A stretch of DNA of 15,266 bases from Planctomyces sp. (GTDB lineage: Bacteria; Planctomycetota; Planctomycetia; Planctomycetales; Planctomycetaceae): contig SYLK01000746.1 of the NCBI GenBank assembly GCA_005809115.1, positions 1-15,266 of the forward strand. The letters are read 5' to 3'. The notes beneath the pieces were generated by a model. That model worked only from the letters and a program-made list of their open reading frames with translations, had not been told where the DNA came from and made no database searches. Made by a program: the position numbers and the translations under genes. Position 1 is the stretch's first letter. Each line of letters opens with the position of its first letter. Shown here in pieces: positions 1-7,543 of the stretch.

Positions 1-588
1 ATCGATATGGAAGAAGAGCTGGAGCGGGTACGCCGAAGCGTTGCCGAAGCGGTGGCGGACGAAATTCAGATGCGAAAACGCGCTGAGCGTGAGCGTGGCG
101 ACGCGGAGCGCTGGTCCGCGCGAGCGTCCGCAGCTCTTCGGAGGGGCGATGAAACGGGGGCTCGGACGGCACTCGAACAGAAGCTCTCAGCCACACAGCG
201 CGCCGATCGATACGCTGCCGACCATGCCGGGCAGCAGTCAGAAGTGGTGAAACTGCAGGAGGCAGTCCGGGATCTCAAAGACAAGATCCGACAGGCGAGG
301 CAGAAGAAGACCCTGCTGACCGCCCGGATTGCTCGCGCGTCATCAGCCCGGAAGATCAGCGATGTCCTGCAGCGGTCCTCCAGCCAGTCGGCGTTCGCCC
401 AGTTCAGCCGCATGGAACAGAGGGTGGATCGCGAGGAAGCCCTGTGCGAAGCCTGGGACCGAATGGACGGCCGGGATCCGGACGCGGCGGAACTGGACCG
501 TCGTTTCGAAGAACAGGAACGCCGGGAACGACTGGCACAGGAACTGGACCTGCTGAAGTCTTCCCTGAATCCTGAGCAATCCCCATGA
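1..588 (+). CDS. pspA: PspA/IM30 family protein, 5' end missing
   Basis: This is the C-terminal 195 residues of a PspA/IM30 (phage shock protein A, Vipp1-like) protein, a peripheral membrane protein that forms ESCRT-III-like assemblies and protects the inner membrane. The frame is open from base 1; the ATG at 7 aligns with the conserved internal Met of the family's Q-E-M-E-x-x-L segment, so it is not the true start and roughly 30-40 N-terminal residues lie outside the window. The visible protein is almost entirely charged alpha helix: a segment resembling the family pattern W-x-x-x-A-x-x-A-L-x-x-G-x-x-x-x-A-x-x-A-L, then a long coiled coil rich in K, R, Q and E and a highly charged helical C-terminus. 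The stop overlaps the next start (ATGA at 585-588), indicating translational coupling. Confident on family; the symbol is by homology only. Confidence 0.85.
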   Translation: MDMEEELERVRRSVAEAVADEIQMRKRAERERGDAERWSARASAALRRGDETGARTALEQKLSATQRADRYAADHAGQQSEVVKLQEAVRDLKDKIRQARQKKTLLTARIARASSARKISDVLQRSSSQSAFAQFSRMEQRVDREEALCEAWDRMDGRDPDAAELDRRFEEQERRERLAQELDLLKSSLNPEQSP

Positions 589-1079
589 GCCGCCTCAGAA
601 ATGCTGCCGTGCAGTCTGCCCTGACACTGTTCCGGCTGATTCGGAGCTGGTACGGCGTCGACCGGATTCGCATTTCGCCTTCGGCGGGACGGCTGCTGCG
701 AATCCGGACCGGCGACCGCGTGCTGATTCGCGATACGTACTACAGCGTGATGAGCCGAACCGTGACGACTGGCTGTGAATCCGGTCGCGGCGGCACCCGC
801 GTGACGAGTCGGTTAGCTGGTCTCCAGGGAGATGGCGTCCTGCGGGTGGAACTGGTAACGTCCTTTCAGTCAGTGTCCTGGCTGCAGACCGCCGACGGGA
901 CGATTGATGTGTTTGATGACGACGTCGTCATCATAGCTGGCGGAGCCATGGCTGGCGAAGCCATGGCCGGCGGAGCCATGGCCGGCGGAACCATGGCCGG
1001 CGGAACCATGGCCGGCGGAACCATGGCCGGCGCAATGCCGCGTTCTGAAACTGCGTTTTCTGAAACAGAGTCTGACTGA
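585..1079 (+). CDS. Hypothetical protein with C-terminal pentapeptide (AGGTM-type) repeats
   Basis: A 164-residue protein of no recognised family. It overlaps the pspA stop by 4 nt (ATGA), so it is probably translationally coupled to it and works in the same process. Residues 1-117 form a compact, strand-rich region with arginine-rich patches and no signal peptide or membrane segment. Residues 118-151 consist of six five-residue units of the type A-G-G-[AT]-M plus a shortened seventh, followed by a short acidic, Ser/Thr-rich tail. The repeats come from a 15-bp DNA minisatellite, so the C-terminus could vary in length between strains without loss of frame. The Gly/Ala/Met repeat is low in complexity and is probably a flexible or self-associating tail. 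The gene is real by overlap, spacing and frame; its function is unknown. Confidence 0.7.
   Translation: MSRLRNAAVQSALTLFRLIRSWYGVDRIRISPSAGRLLRIRTGDRVLIRDTYYSVMSRTVTTGCESGRGGTRVTSRLAGLQGDGVLRVELVTSFQSVSWLQTADGTIDVFDDDVVIIAGGAMAGEAMAGGAMAGGTMAGGTMAGGTMAGAMPRSETAFSETESD
936..1037 (+). repeat. 15-bp tandem repeat (minisatellite), 6 full units plus a 12-bp partial
   Basis: The units begin at 936, 951, 966, 981, 996 and 1011, with a shortened unit at 1026-1037. The consensus is GCCGGCGGAACCATG. The last three full units are identical, the fourth from the end differs by one base, and the first two carry extra substitutions. This pattern is what recent expansion from the 3' side would give. Each unit contains CCATGG or spans a unit boundary that does. 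The unit length is a multiple of three and lies in frame in the overlapping gene, encoding A-G-G-T-M. Confidence 0.95.
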
Positions 1080-1114
1080 CGAAAAGCAGTCTGCCACAAT
1101 GTGATCCAGGCCCG

Positions 1115-3271
1115 ATGTTCACACGACTGGAAACGTTTCTGATCGGATTCGCAGCCGTATTTGACACGGTCCTGCTGCTGGTGCTGCGAGAACCGATCAA
1201 TCGACGCAGGGCTGCGGTCTGGCTGAAGCTGCTGGCTGCCGGGGCATGGGCATGGCATTCCGGCAGTTTCCTGCACACGCTGTTGCGCGAGACTCCCGGT
1301 AATGCCGCAGACCTGCTGGACCGGCTGTCACTGTTTCTGATGTGCTGCGGGCTGCTGCTGCTGCCGTCGGCCATGCTGCATGCGGCCGTTCGACTGACCA
1401 TGTCCGGGCTGTCACCACCTCCTCGCCGGGACCTGCGCTGCCTGTGTGTCTATCTGCCGATCCTGGCGCTGCCGCTGGTCGGGCTGCGGATCGCCGGGGC
1501 GGAGTCACGCGATTTTCTGCGCGCTGTTGAGGGCCTTGAGCTGCCGTTCCTGGTCTGGCTCTGCACGGCCAACGCTGCCTCCGTGATGCTGTTTCTGCAG
1601 CTCCGGGATTCGTCGGCGGGTCCGGAACAGGCGAGTTTTCTGCGGCAGCTCTCCGGCCTGCTGCTGGTGCAGACGGCTCTTGCCGTCGTGTACGTCCGTC
1701 TGGACTGGGACTCCGGCCTGGAGCCACCGCTGCGACTGATCACCTGCCTGTCGCCCCTGGTTCCGGCATTTCTGTTTATGTGGAATTCCCTGCGCCAGCG
1801 TGTCCTGCCCATCGTGATGGAACGTACGATCGTCTACGGTGCTCTGCTGGCGATCATCCTGCTGTTTCATCACACGGCCATCAGTCCGCTGACCGTGGCG
1901 ATGGAACGGAGTTCGCAGCTGGATCTGGTGCTGGTGGAAGGAATGCTGGTGCTGGTCCTGATACTGGCGTGGCAGCCCCTGAGAATGCGTGTGCGGGAGT
2001 CGCTGCGATATCTGGTCAGCGGCGATGTGCGGCACGCTCGCAGCGCCACACGAGAAATCTCTCTGCAGCTGTGTCAGATGGGCCCTGTCTCTGCGGACGA
2101 GCTGATCGAGTGGTTTCGCTCAGCCGTGACCCGGCAGATGGCTGTCCGGTTCACCCGCATCTGCGTATACCGCGACTTGAGTCAGAACGAATTCTCGCGA
2201 GTCGGTACGGCGGAGAATGGGGGCGGGGAGGAACTGTGCGAGTCGGACTGGTCGGACGTGCGTTTGCTGTCTCACTGGTTCAGCCAGGCGGGGCAGACCA
2301 TCCTGGATCGGGCGCAGGTCGCAGATCCGGACATTCTTGACGCGATGGAACGGCTGCAGACGCTGGCGGCGTTTCGCCTGCAGTTCGGTTCAGTCCGCGG
2401 AATCGCACTGCTGGGCGGTCGCCATCGCAGTGACTGCCTTGCCGCTGAACAGCTCACGGCGCTGGCATTGCTGTTTGATCAGTTTTCCGCAACTCTGCAT
2501 AACCGGCGGCAGGATGCTGCACGTCTGCGGGCTGAACGCCAGGCCATGCAGCAGGAAAAGCTTTCGACACTCGGACTGCTGACCGGGTCACTGGCCCACG
2601 AGCTGCGAAATCCGCTGTCGTCGATGCGTGCCATTGCCACGATGCTGCTGGAGGATCTCGGACAGAATCACGCGCATGCGGCTGACGTCCGCGTCATCCT
2701 GTCGGAGATTGATCGACTGGCCACGACGACGCAGCGACTGCTGGAGTACTCTCGTCCCGCGGATGAGTCTCGCCGTCAGGTGGCACCGGATCATGTGATC
2801 GAACGGCTGCTCCGGATTCTGCGGCAGCTGAGTCGCCAGCAGCATGTGACACTCGCGACGTCGCTGGCCGCCGGCACGGCCAGCGTTGCGACCAACGACG
2901 CAACTCTGAGCGAGATCCTGTTCAACCTGATTCGCAATGCGATCGAAGCGGCACACAGTCGCAGCGAGGGCCGTGTCGTCATCACCTCAGCCTGTTCGCC
3001 TCGGCAGGTCGTCATCTGCGTGTCGGACAACGGCCCGGGAATTGACCCGGCGCTGCAGGACTGTCTGTTCGATCCTTTTGTCACGAGCAAGGCCGACGGA
3101 ACCGGACTGGGACTTTACGTCGCGGCCGAACGCGTGCGGGAGCTGAACGGAACCATTCGATGTTCCTGTGATCCTGCTGCCGGAACTCTGTTTGAGGTTT
3201 GTCTGCCGCGCTGGGATGACCAGAATACAGCGACTGTTCACAATCCCGCCGGCCCGCCCCCGCTTCCCTGA
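1115..3271 (+). CDS. Membrane-bound sensor histidine kinase (NtrB-like HisKA/HATPase_c)
   Basis: A 718-residue sensor kinase predicted to autophosphorylate on His and pass the phosphate to the regulator encoded next. Residues 1 to about 295 hold about eight or nine hydrophobic segments (near 7-24, 36-54, 70-95, 108-127, 142-162, 177-197, 208-226, 239-257 and 271-290), a multi-pass sensor rather than one with a large periplasmic domain. Residues about 300-470 form a soluble, probably GAF-like region, followed by a short coiled coil. The HisKA H box has H495 in A-H-E-L-R-N-P-L. The ATPase domain has an N box with N608, a G1 box around D638 (D-N-G-P-G-I), an F box (F-D-P-F) and a G2 box starting at G662 (G-T-G-L-G-L). 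All catalytic motifs look intact. The gap from the preceding gene is 35 nt with no clear Shine-Dalgarno site, so the start is moderately sure. Confidence 0.92.
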   Translation: MFTRLETFLIGFAAVFDTVLLLVLREPINRRRAAVWLKLLAAGAWAWHSGSFLHTLLRETPGNAADLLDRLSLFLMCCGLLLLPSAMLHAAVRLTMSGLSPPPRRDLRCLCVYLPILALPLVGLRIAGAESRDFLRAVEGLELPFLVWLCTANAASVMLFLQLRDSSAGPEQASFLRQLSGLLLVQTALAVVYVRLDWDSGLEPPLRLITCLSPLVPAFLFMWNSLRQRVLPIVMERTIVYGALLAIILLFHHTAISPLTVAMERSSQLDLVLVEGMLVLVLILAWQPLRMRVRESLRYLVSGDVRHARSATREISLQLCQMGPVSADELIEWFRSAVTRQMAVRFTRICVYRDLSQNEFSRVGTAENGGGEELCESDWSDVRLLSHWFSQAGQTILDRAQVADPDILDAMERLQTLAAFRLQFGSVRGIALLGGRHRSDCLAAEQLTALALLFDQFSATLHNRRQDAARLRAERQAMQQEKLSTLGLLTGSLAHELRNPLSSMRAIATMLLEDLGQNHAHAADVRVILSEIDRLATTTQRLLEYSRPADESRRQVAPDHVIERLLRILRQLSRQQHVTLATSLAAGTASVATNDATLSEILFNLIRNAIEAAHSRSEGRVVITSACSPRQVVICVSDNGPGIDPALQDCLFDPFVTSKADGTGLGLYVAAERVRELNGTIRCSCDPAAGTLFEVCLPRWDDQNTATVHNPAGPPPLP

Positions 3272-3283
3272 CCATGCCCCCGT

Positions 3284-4651
3284 ATGCTTTCCGTGTCCAT
3301 GAAAATTCTCATCGCCGATGACGAACTCGCAGCCCGTTACGCCATGTCCCGGGTCCTGCGGCAGGAAGGACGGGAGCTGCTGGAGGCCGCAGACGGGGAC
3401 GATGCCTTGCGCCAGATTCGGCAATCCGCACCGGATCTGGTGTTTCTCGATCTGCAGATGGAACCCGGCGACGGACTGACGGTGCTGGCGGAACTGCAGC
3501 ACGACGGCCCGCCACAGATGCCGGAAATCATTGTTGTGACGGCAAACGACAGCATGCACGCGGCGATTGAATGTATCCGTCGCGGTGCAGCGGACTATCT
3601 GACGAAGCCCTATGACGTCGATCACCTGCGGGCCATTGCCCGCCGGTCCGAGGAACGAGTTCTGCTTCAGCGGCGAGTTGCCGAGCTGGAGCATCGGGTC
3701 GATTCCAGCGCCGGCTTCGGCCGGATTCGCGGCATCAGCCAGCCCATGCAGAGATTGTTCGCCCTGATTGATCGGGCCGCCAGAACCACACTGCCGGTCC
3801 TGATCCACGGAGAGAGTGGCACGGGCAAGGAGATGGTGGCGCAGGAACTTCACGCCCGCAGTGCTCGGGCTGCCCGACCTTTTATCGCGGTCAACACGGC
3901 TGCGATTGCCACATCGCTCGTGGAAAGTGAATTATTCGGCCACGTTCGCGGTGCCTTTACGGGGGCAGATCGCGCACGGGACGGCGTTTTCCGACAGGCG
4001 GATGGCGGCACCCTGTTTCTGGACGAAATCGGGGACATGCCGGCCACCGTCCAGACGCGACTGCTGCGCGTGCTGCAGGAAGGCGTCGTCCAGCCCGTAG
4101 GCTCGGAAACCGGCGTTCCCGTCGACGTTCGCGTGATCAGCGCCACGCATCAGGATCTGCAGCAGGCCATCACCGACAGGCTGTTTCGTCAGGATCTGTA
4201 CTTTCGGTTGCGCGGAATTGAACTGCGGATCCCGCCACTCAGAAACAGGCAGGAAGATATCCTGCTCCTGGCCGCACAGTTCCTCGGGCCGGAGCGCCGT
4301 CTGTCACGCGATGCCACGACCGCTCTGCTGCAGCATGCCTGGCCCGGAAATGTCCGCGAACTGCAGCACATGATGCAGTCGGCCGCCGCCCTTGCCGACG
4401 ACGAAATCATCTCTGTCCGGGAACTTGGCCTCAGCCCCATCACGCCCGCGGCCGCATCACCCGATTTCCTGCAGTATCTGGACCTGCCTCTGACAGAAGC
4501 CAGGGAACGCCTGGTGAACGACTTTGAACGGTCCGCCATCAAACATGCGCTGCAGCTCGAATCCGGCAACGTCAGCGCCGCTGCCCGCCGACTTGGCATT
4601 CACCGCCAGAGCCTCCAGCAGAAAATCAAGGCCCTCGAAATCCGACCCTGA
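3284..4651 (+). CDS. Sigma-54-dependent response regulator, NtrC family
   Basis: A 455-residue activator of sigma-54 RNA polymerase, 12 nt after the kinase gene and almost certainly its partner. The receiver domain (about 6-120) has the acidic pair D12/D13 (A-D-D-E), phospho-acceptor D56, T86 and K108, all intact. The AAA+ domain has Walker A G-E-S-G-T-G-K at 176-182, the sigma-54 contact loop G-A-F-T-G-A at 223-228, Walker B around L-F-L-D-E-I-G-D (244-251) and the W-P-G-N-V-R-E-L segment at 353-360. The C-terminal Fis-type helix-turn-helix (about 417-452) has A-A-A-R-R-L-G-I-H-R. A second ATG at 3299 begins M-K-I-L-I-A-D-D-E, the usual start of the family, and may be the real one; neither has a good ribosome site. 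No TGGCAC-N5-TTGCW promoter was noticed by eye in the window, so its targets, including an unseen pspA promoter upstream, remain open. Confidence 0.93.
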   Translation: MLSVSMKILIADDELAARYAMSRVLRQEGRELLEAADGDDALRQIRQSAPDLVFLDLQMEPGDGLTVLAELQHDGPPQMPEIIVVTANDSMHAAIECIRRGAADYLTKPYDVDHLRAIARRSEERVLLQRRVAELEHRVDSSAGFGRIRGISQPMQRLFALIDRAARTTLPVLIHGESGTGKEMVAQELHARSARAARPFIAVNTAAIATSLVESELFGHVRGAFTGADRARDGVFRQADGGTLFLDEIGDMPATVQTRLLRVLQEGVVQPVGSETGVPVDVRVISATHQDLQQAITDRLFRQDLYFRLRGIELRIPPLRNRQEDILLLAAQFLGPERRLSRDATTALLQHAWPGNVRELQHMMQSAAALADDEIISVRELGLSPITPAAASPDFLQYLDLPLTEARERLVNDFERSAIKHALQLESGNVSAAARRLGIHRQSLQQKIKALEIRP

Positions 4652-4655
4652 TTTC

Positions 4656-6170
4656 TTATTCTGCACCCACTGCTGAGGCCGGCAGCTTCTCGCGGCGAAG
4701 GGACACTCGCAGGATTCCTGCGTCGCTGCGAATTCGATGCAGCTTCAGGGACGGCAGACGGGGTCCGGCCGCGCTGAGGTCAAGTCGTCGAGACAGCCGG
4801 ATCCGGGGAATCTTCGCGATCAGAGCCGAAGCCGACCGCTGGATCAGCGTTGACCACATCGTCGCGGTCAGCGCTGATTTCGAAAGATCCGACTGTTCCG
4901 GCGGGGCCTCGTCGGCTCCGCTGCCTGAGCTCTCGTCCACAGGCCGGGCGGTGACGCCACCCACGTCAATCGTCCAGTCACCGGCGTCCAGTCCTGCGCC
5001 CCGCAACGTTGTTTCCGTCATCTGCCAGCCACTGCTGACACCATGCCGCGGAACAATCTGAAAGGTCGTCACGATCCGGACCGTACCGTCCAGAAACTGC
5101 AGCTGCAGCGGTTGCCGGGCGGCCAGCTGAACAGAAAAAATGGTCGGCTCCCGGTCGGCAGCCTGAACTGCGGATGTGACTGCCCGCCGCAGGTCCCGCA
5201 CCGGATCTCTGTGGTCGGATTCGAATTCCTGCAGCATCGCATTGAGTTGTGAATCCGTCACCGTCACGTTTTCGGGAATCAGTTTTTCAATCAGCTCATT
5301 CGCCAGGTCCTGAGTGATGAACAGAACCAGATCTTCCTGATCGCTGATGTCTTCCAGACAGCGGGATGAAATCTCGGCATGTGCTCCGTCAGAACGCGAC
5401 AGTTCTGCCGTCAGGAGTGCGAATTCTTCCGTCGAAGATGCCGCCCAGCGCAGGAAGTCGCCTGGGTCCACCAGCGCCAGCCGACCGCGGACAGATCTCA
5501 GCTGCTCATCCAATCTGGCCAGCTCGCGATCGGTTTCGCGGTCGATCGTCGGGAGGACATCAGTCGACAGATCCCGAGCCACGGCGTCATCGTATTCCGG
5601 CGCGCGCCGCAGAACTTCACTCCATGCGATCTGATCCGCGAAACCACCGATCAGCGGAAGCGAGCTGGCGGCACTGATCACCCGGACCGGCACCTGCCGC
5701 GCCTGAATTCGACCGTAGCAGCGTTCCGTCAGAACTCGCCGGCCGTCGAAATAAATGGGCTTGATGATCTCAAACGCGTGAGTACCCTGACTGACCACAA
5801 CGGCCTGCGGATCCAGACCGCGCGTCCGGCTGGTGATTACGCCGGAATTGATCAGGTCCACCCGTATGCGTGCCGGATCCGGCCTGACTCGCGCGCTGAC
5901 ACGAGTGATCGTGGTCTGACAGCCATCCACCGGAGTTCCCAGTAACTGCTTCGATACTGGTTGCTCAGTGCGACGTTCTTCATTCAGCAGCTGTTCCAGA
6001 ATTGCCGACCGCACGACCAGACCGGCCCACGGCTCTGCACCATCAGCCGCCGGGCCAACCGATGACATCAGCAGTCCGGCACAGAACAGATACCAGGTCA
6101 TCCCGCTGTCCGGGGCTGACCAGAAACGTCTCGCCGCCGCAGTGAGAAGCGGCCAAATCTGCCGATACAT
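4656..6170 (-). CDS. Secreted hypothetical protein
   Basis: A 504-residue exported protein that I cannot place in a named family. The N-terminus has a hydrophobic segment at about 24-37 followed by A-A-D-G-A-E, consistent with a signal peptide cut near residue 45. The preceding 23 residues are basic; a second ATG (6101) lies just before the hydrophobic core, so the start is uncertain. Residues about 75-180 look strand-rich. Residues about 180-245 contain a long charged helix (V-L-P-T-I-D-R-E-T-D-R-E-L), and residues about 320-400 are again strand-rich, ending in a basic C-terminal region. No catalytic motif is visible. It converges with the sigma-54 regulator, with only 4 nt between the stop codons, and diverges from the thioredoxin-like gene. 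It may belong to a lineage-restricted family of planctomycete exported proteins; that is inference. Confidence 0.75.
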   Translation of the reverse strand: MYRQIWPLLTAAARRFWSAPDSGMTWYLFCAGLLMSSVGPAADGAEPWAGLVVRSAILEQLLNEERRTEQPVSKQLLGTPVDGCQTTITRVSARVRPDPARIRVDLINSGVITSRTRGLDPQAVVVSQGTHAFEIIKPIYFDGRRVLTERCYGRIQARQVPVRVISAASSLPLIGGFADQIAWSEVLRRAPEYDDAVARDLSTDVLPTIDRETDRELARLDEQLRSVRGRLALVDPGDFLRWAASSTEEFALLTAELSRSDGAHAEISSRCLEDISDQEDLVLFITQDLANELIEKLIPENVTVTDSQLNAMLQEFESDHRDPVRDLRRAVTSAVQAADREPTIFSVQLAARQPLQLQFLDGTVRIVTTFQIVPRHGVSSGWQMTETTLRGAGLDAGDWTIDVGGVTARPVDESSGSGADEAPPEQSDLSKSALTATMWSTLIQRSASALIAKIPRIRLSRRLDLSAAGPRLPSLKLHRIRSDAGILRVSLRREKLPASAVGAE

Positions 6171-6384
6171 GATCGCGGTGCCACCTGGGGATCCGGTCGG
6201 GTAAAGCCAGCCTCATTCTAACGCGGCGGTCGGCAGAAAGAATGCTCGATAACTGCCTGCGCAGCCATAAACCAGGGTTTCCGGGTATTGATTTTCCAGA
6301 GACTCCTGAACGCCGAAGCCCCGTTACAACCGATAAACCCGGAAGAGTCTGCTTTGAAGTATCCGCTGCTGTGAGTGTCGGTCG
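6171..6384. promoter_or_regulatory. Divergent intergenic region between the exported-protein and thioredoxin-like genes
   Basis: These 214 nt separate two outward-facing genes and must carry both promoters. A 12-bp dyad, AAACC-AG-GGTTT, lies at 6269-6280. I could not assign -35/-10 boxes with confidence. There is no open frame of note and no Shine-Dalgarno site directly before the 6385 ATG. Confidence 0.4.
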
Positions 6385-7539
6385 ATGCCAAAACACTTCC
6401 CATACCTCCCAAATTGCTTCCGCGTCGCCAGTCTCCTCCTGTGTCTGACATTTCCGTCAGCCAACGCAGGTGAAATGATTCGGTGGTCAGAAGACATTGA
6501 GCGTTCTCTGGACGAAGCGGCTGCCAGCGGAAAGCCGGTGCTGATGGAGTTTACGGCCGACTGGTGTGTCTACTGCAAGCGAATGGAGAAGAGCACGTTT
6601 GCCGATGCCGCGATTATTCATCGCGTCAACACCGAGTACGTACCGCTGAAGGTCGACGCCGATGCCAACCGGGATCTGGTTCGGCAGCTGGAGATTAAGG
6701 GTCTGCCTGCGATCCTGATCGTCAGCCCGGACCTGACGATCCTGGAGCGAATTTCGGGATTCCAGACGGCACAGGCACTGTCGACGCGACTGGATCGCGT
6801 CTTCGAGAAAACGCACCCGTCGTCGCCGCCACCTCAGGTCCGGCAGAGCCCTGCCACCAGCCCAGCTCCGCAGCCACGTCATCGCACACCAGCGATCTCG
6901 GTGACGGACACAAGGACCGGCAACGTCCCGCCAGCCGCATCGCGCCCGCCCGTGGTGTCCGGCGTGCCCGCGATCTCCGCAGCACCGCCTGCCGCGGCAG
7001 CACCGCCTGCGACAACAGCGCCGCGTGCCGCAGCAGCACCGCGTGCCGCAGCGGCAGCATCAGCGGGTCGCGCGTCACTGTTCAGAAAGCCGGAAAGCGA
7101 GGCGGAATACGTCAACGTGCCGGCGCTCCCGGACTCCGAGTCGGAGAGTGAACCCGTTGGAACGGCAACGCTGGATTCACTGCCGGAGCCGCCGGCGCCG
7201 GACTCCGCGTTCCATGGGATCTGCATTGTCAGTGCCGTGGACGATCAGGAACTGGTGCAGGGATCGTCGCAGCTGCGAGGAACGTATCGCGGCAGAACTC
7301 TCAGTTTTCGCAGCGAATCGCACAAGGCCCGATTTCTGGATCATCCGGAACGGTACTGGCCGATGCTGGATGGTTGCTGCCCGGTTACGCTGGCAGAAGA
7401 GAATCGGCGGGTTGAGGGAGATTTCCAGTACGCTGCGGTATTTCGCCGCCGCGTCTGGCTGTTCACCGACGAGGCCAGCATGCAGCGGTTCCTGGCTTCA
7501 CCGGCCGATGTCGTCTCAGCAGCGCTTGACCGACTCTGA
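6385..7539 (+). CDS. Exported thioredoxin-fold protein with two C-terminal YHS-like repeats
   Basis: A 384-residue protein probably acting outside the cytoplasm in thiol or metal handling. Residues 1-28 form a signal peptide ending A-N-A. Residues about 33-140 form a thioredoxin_7/DsbD-gamma-like domain with the redox motif W60-C-V-Y-C64 and a G-L-P-A turn (cis-Pro P108). Residues about 143-235 form a Pro/Ala-rich linker, followed by an acidic D-S-E-S-E-S-E stretch. The C-terminus holds two similar units, C280 to about 325 and C332 to about 377. Each has Cys near the start, a V-x-G, then R-x-x-x-F, an acidic residue plus x4-6, F-L-x-x-P. This resembles the YHS domain (metal-binding, as in copper and heavy-metal proteins), though the second Cys of classical YHS is absent. 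The gene ends 4 nt from the convergent DUF1080 gene. The thioredoxin call is firm; the YHS call is likely. Confidence 0.82.
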   Translation: MPKHFPYLPNCFRVASLLLCLTFPSANAGEMIRWSEDIERSLDEAAASGKPVLMEFTADWCVYCKRMEKSTFADAAIIHRVNTEYVPLKVDADANRDLVRQLEIKGLPAILIVSPDLTILERISGFQTAQALSTRLDRVFEKTHPSSPPPQVRQSPATSPAPQPRHRTPAISVTDTRTGNVPPAASRPPVVSGVPAISAAPPAAAAPPATTAPRAAAAPRAAAAASAGRASLFRKPESEAEYVNVPALPDSESESEPVGTATLDSLPEPPAPDSAFHGICIVSAVDDQELVQGSSQLRGTYRGRTLSFRSESHKARFLDHPERYWPMLDGCCPVTLAEENRRVEGDFQYAAVFRRRVWLFTDEASMQRFLASPADVVSAALDRL

Positions 7540-7543
7540 ATGG

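Noticed and set aside
936..1037. CRISPR-like array
   Set aside because: The units are 15 bp, contiguous and coding, with no unique spacers.
866..1401. Minus-strand frames with A-P-P-A-M or R-R-P-W-F repeats
   Set aside because: The repeats are only the other-strand reading of the 15-bp minisatellite, and the + strand gene fits the operon.
2987..3853. 288-residue minus-strand frame across the kinase/regulator junction
   Set aside because: It is antisense to conserved kinase and receiver motifs; a high-GC shadow frame.
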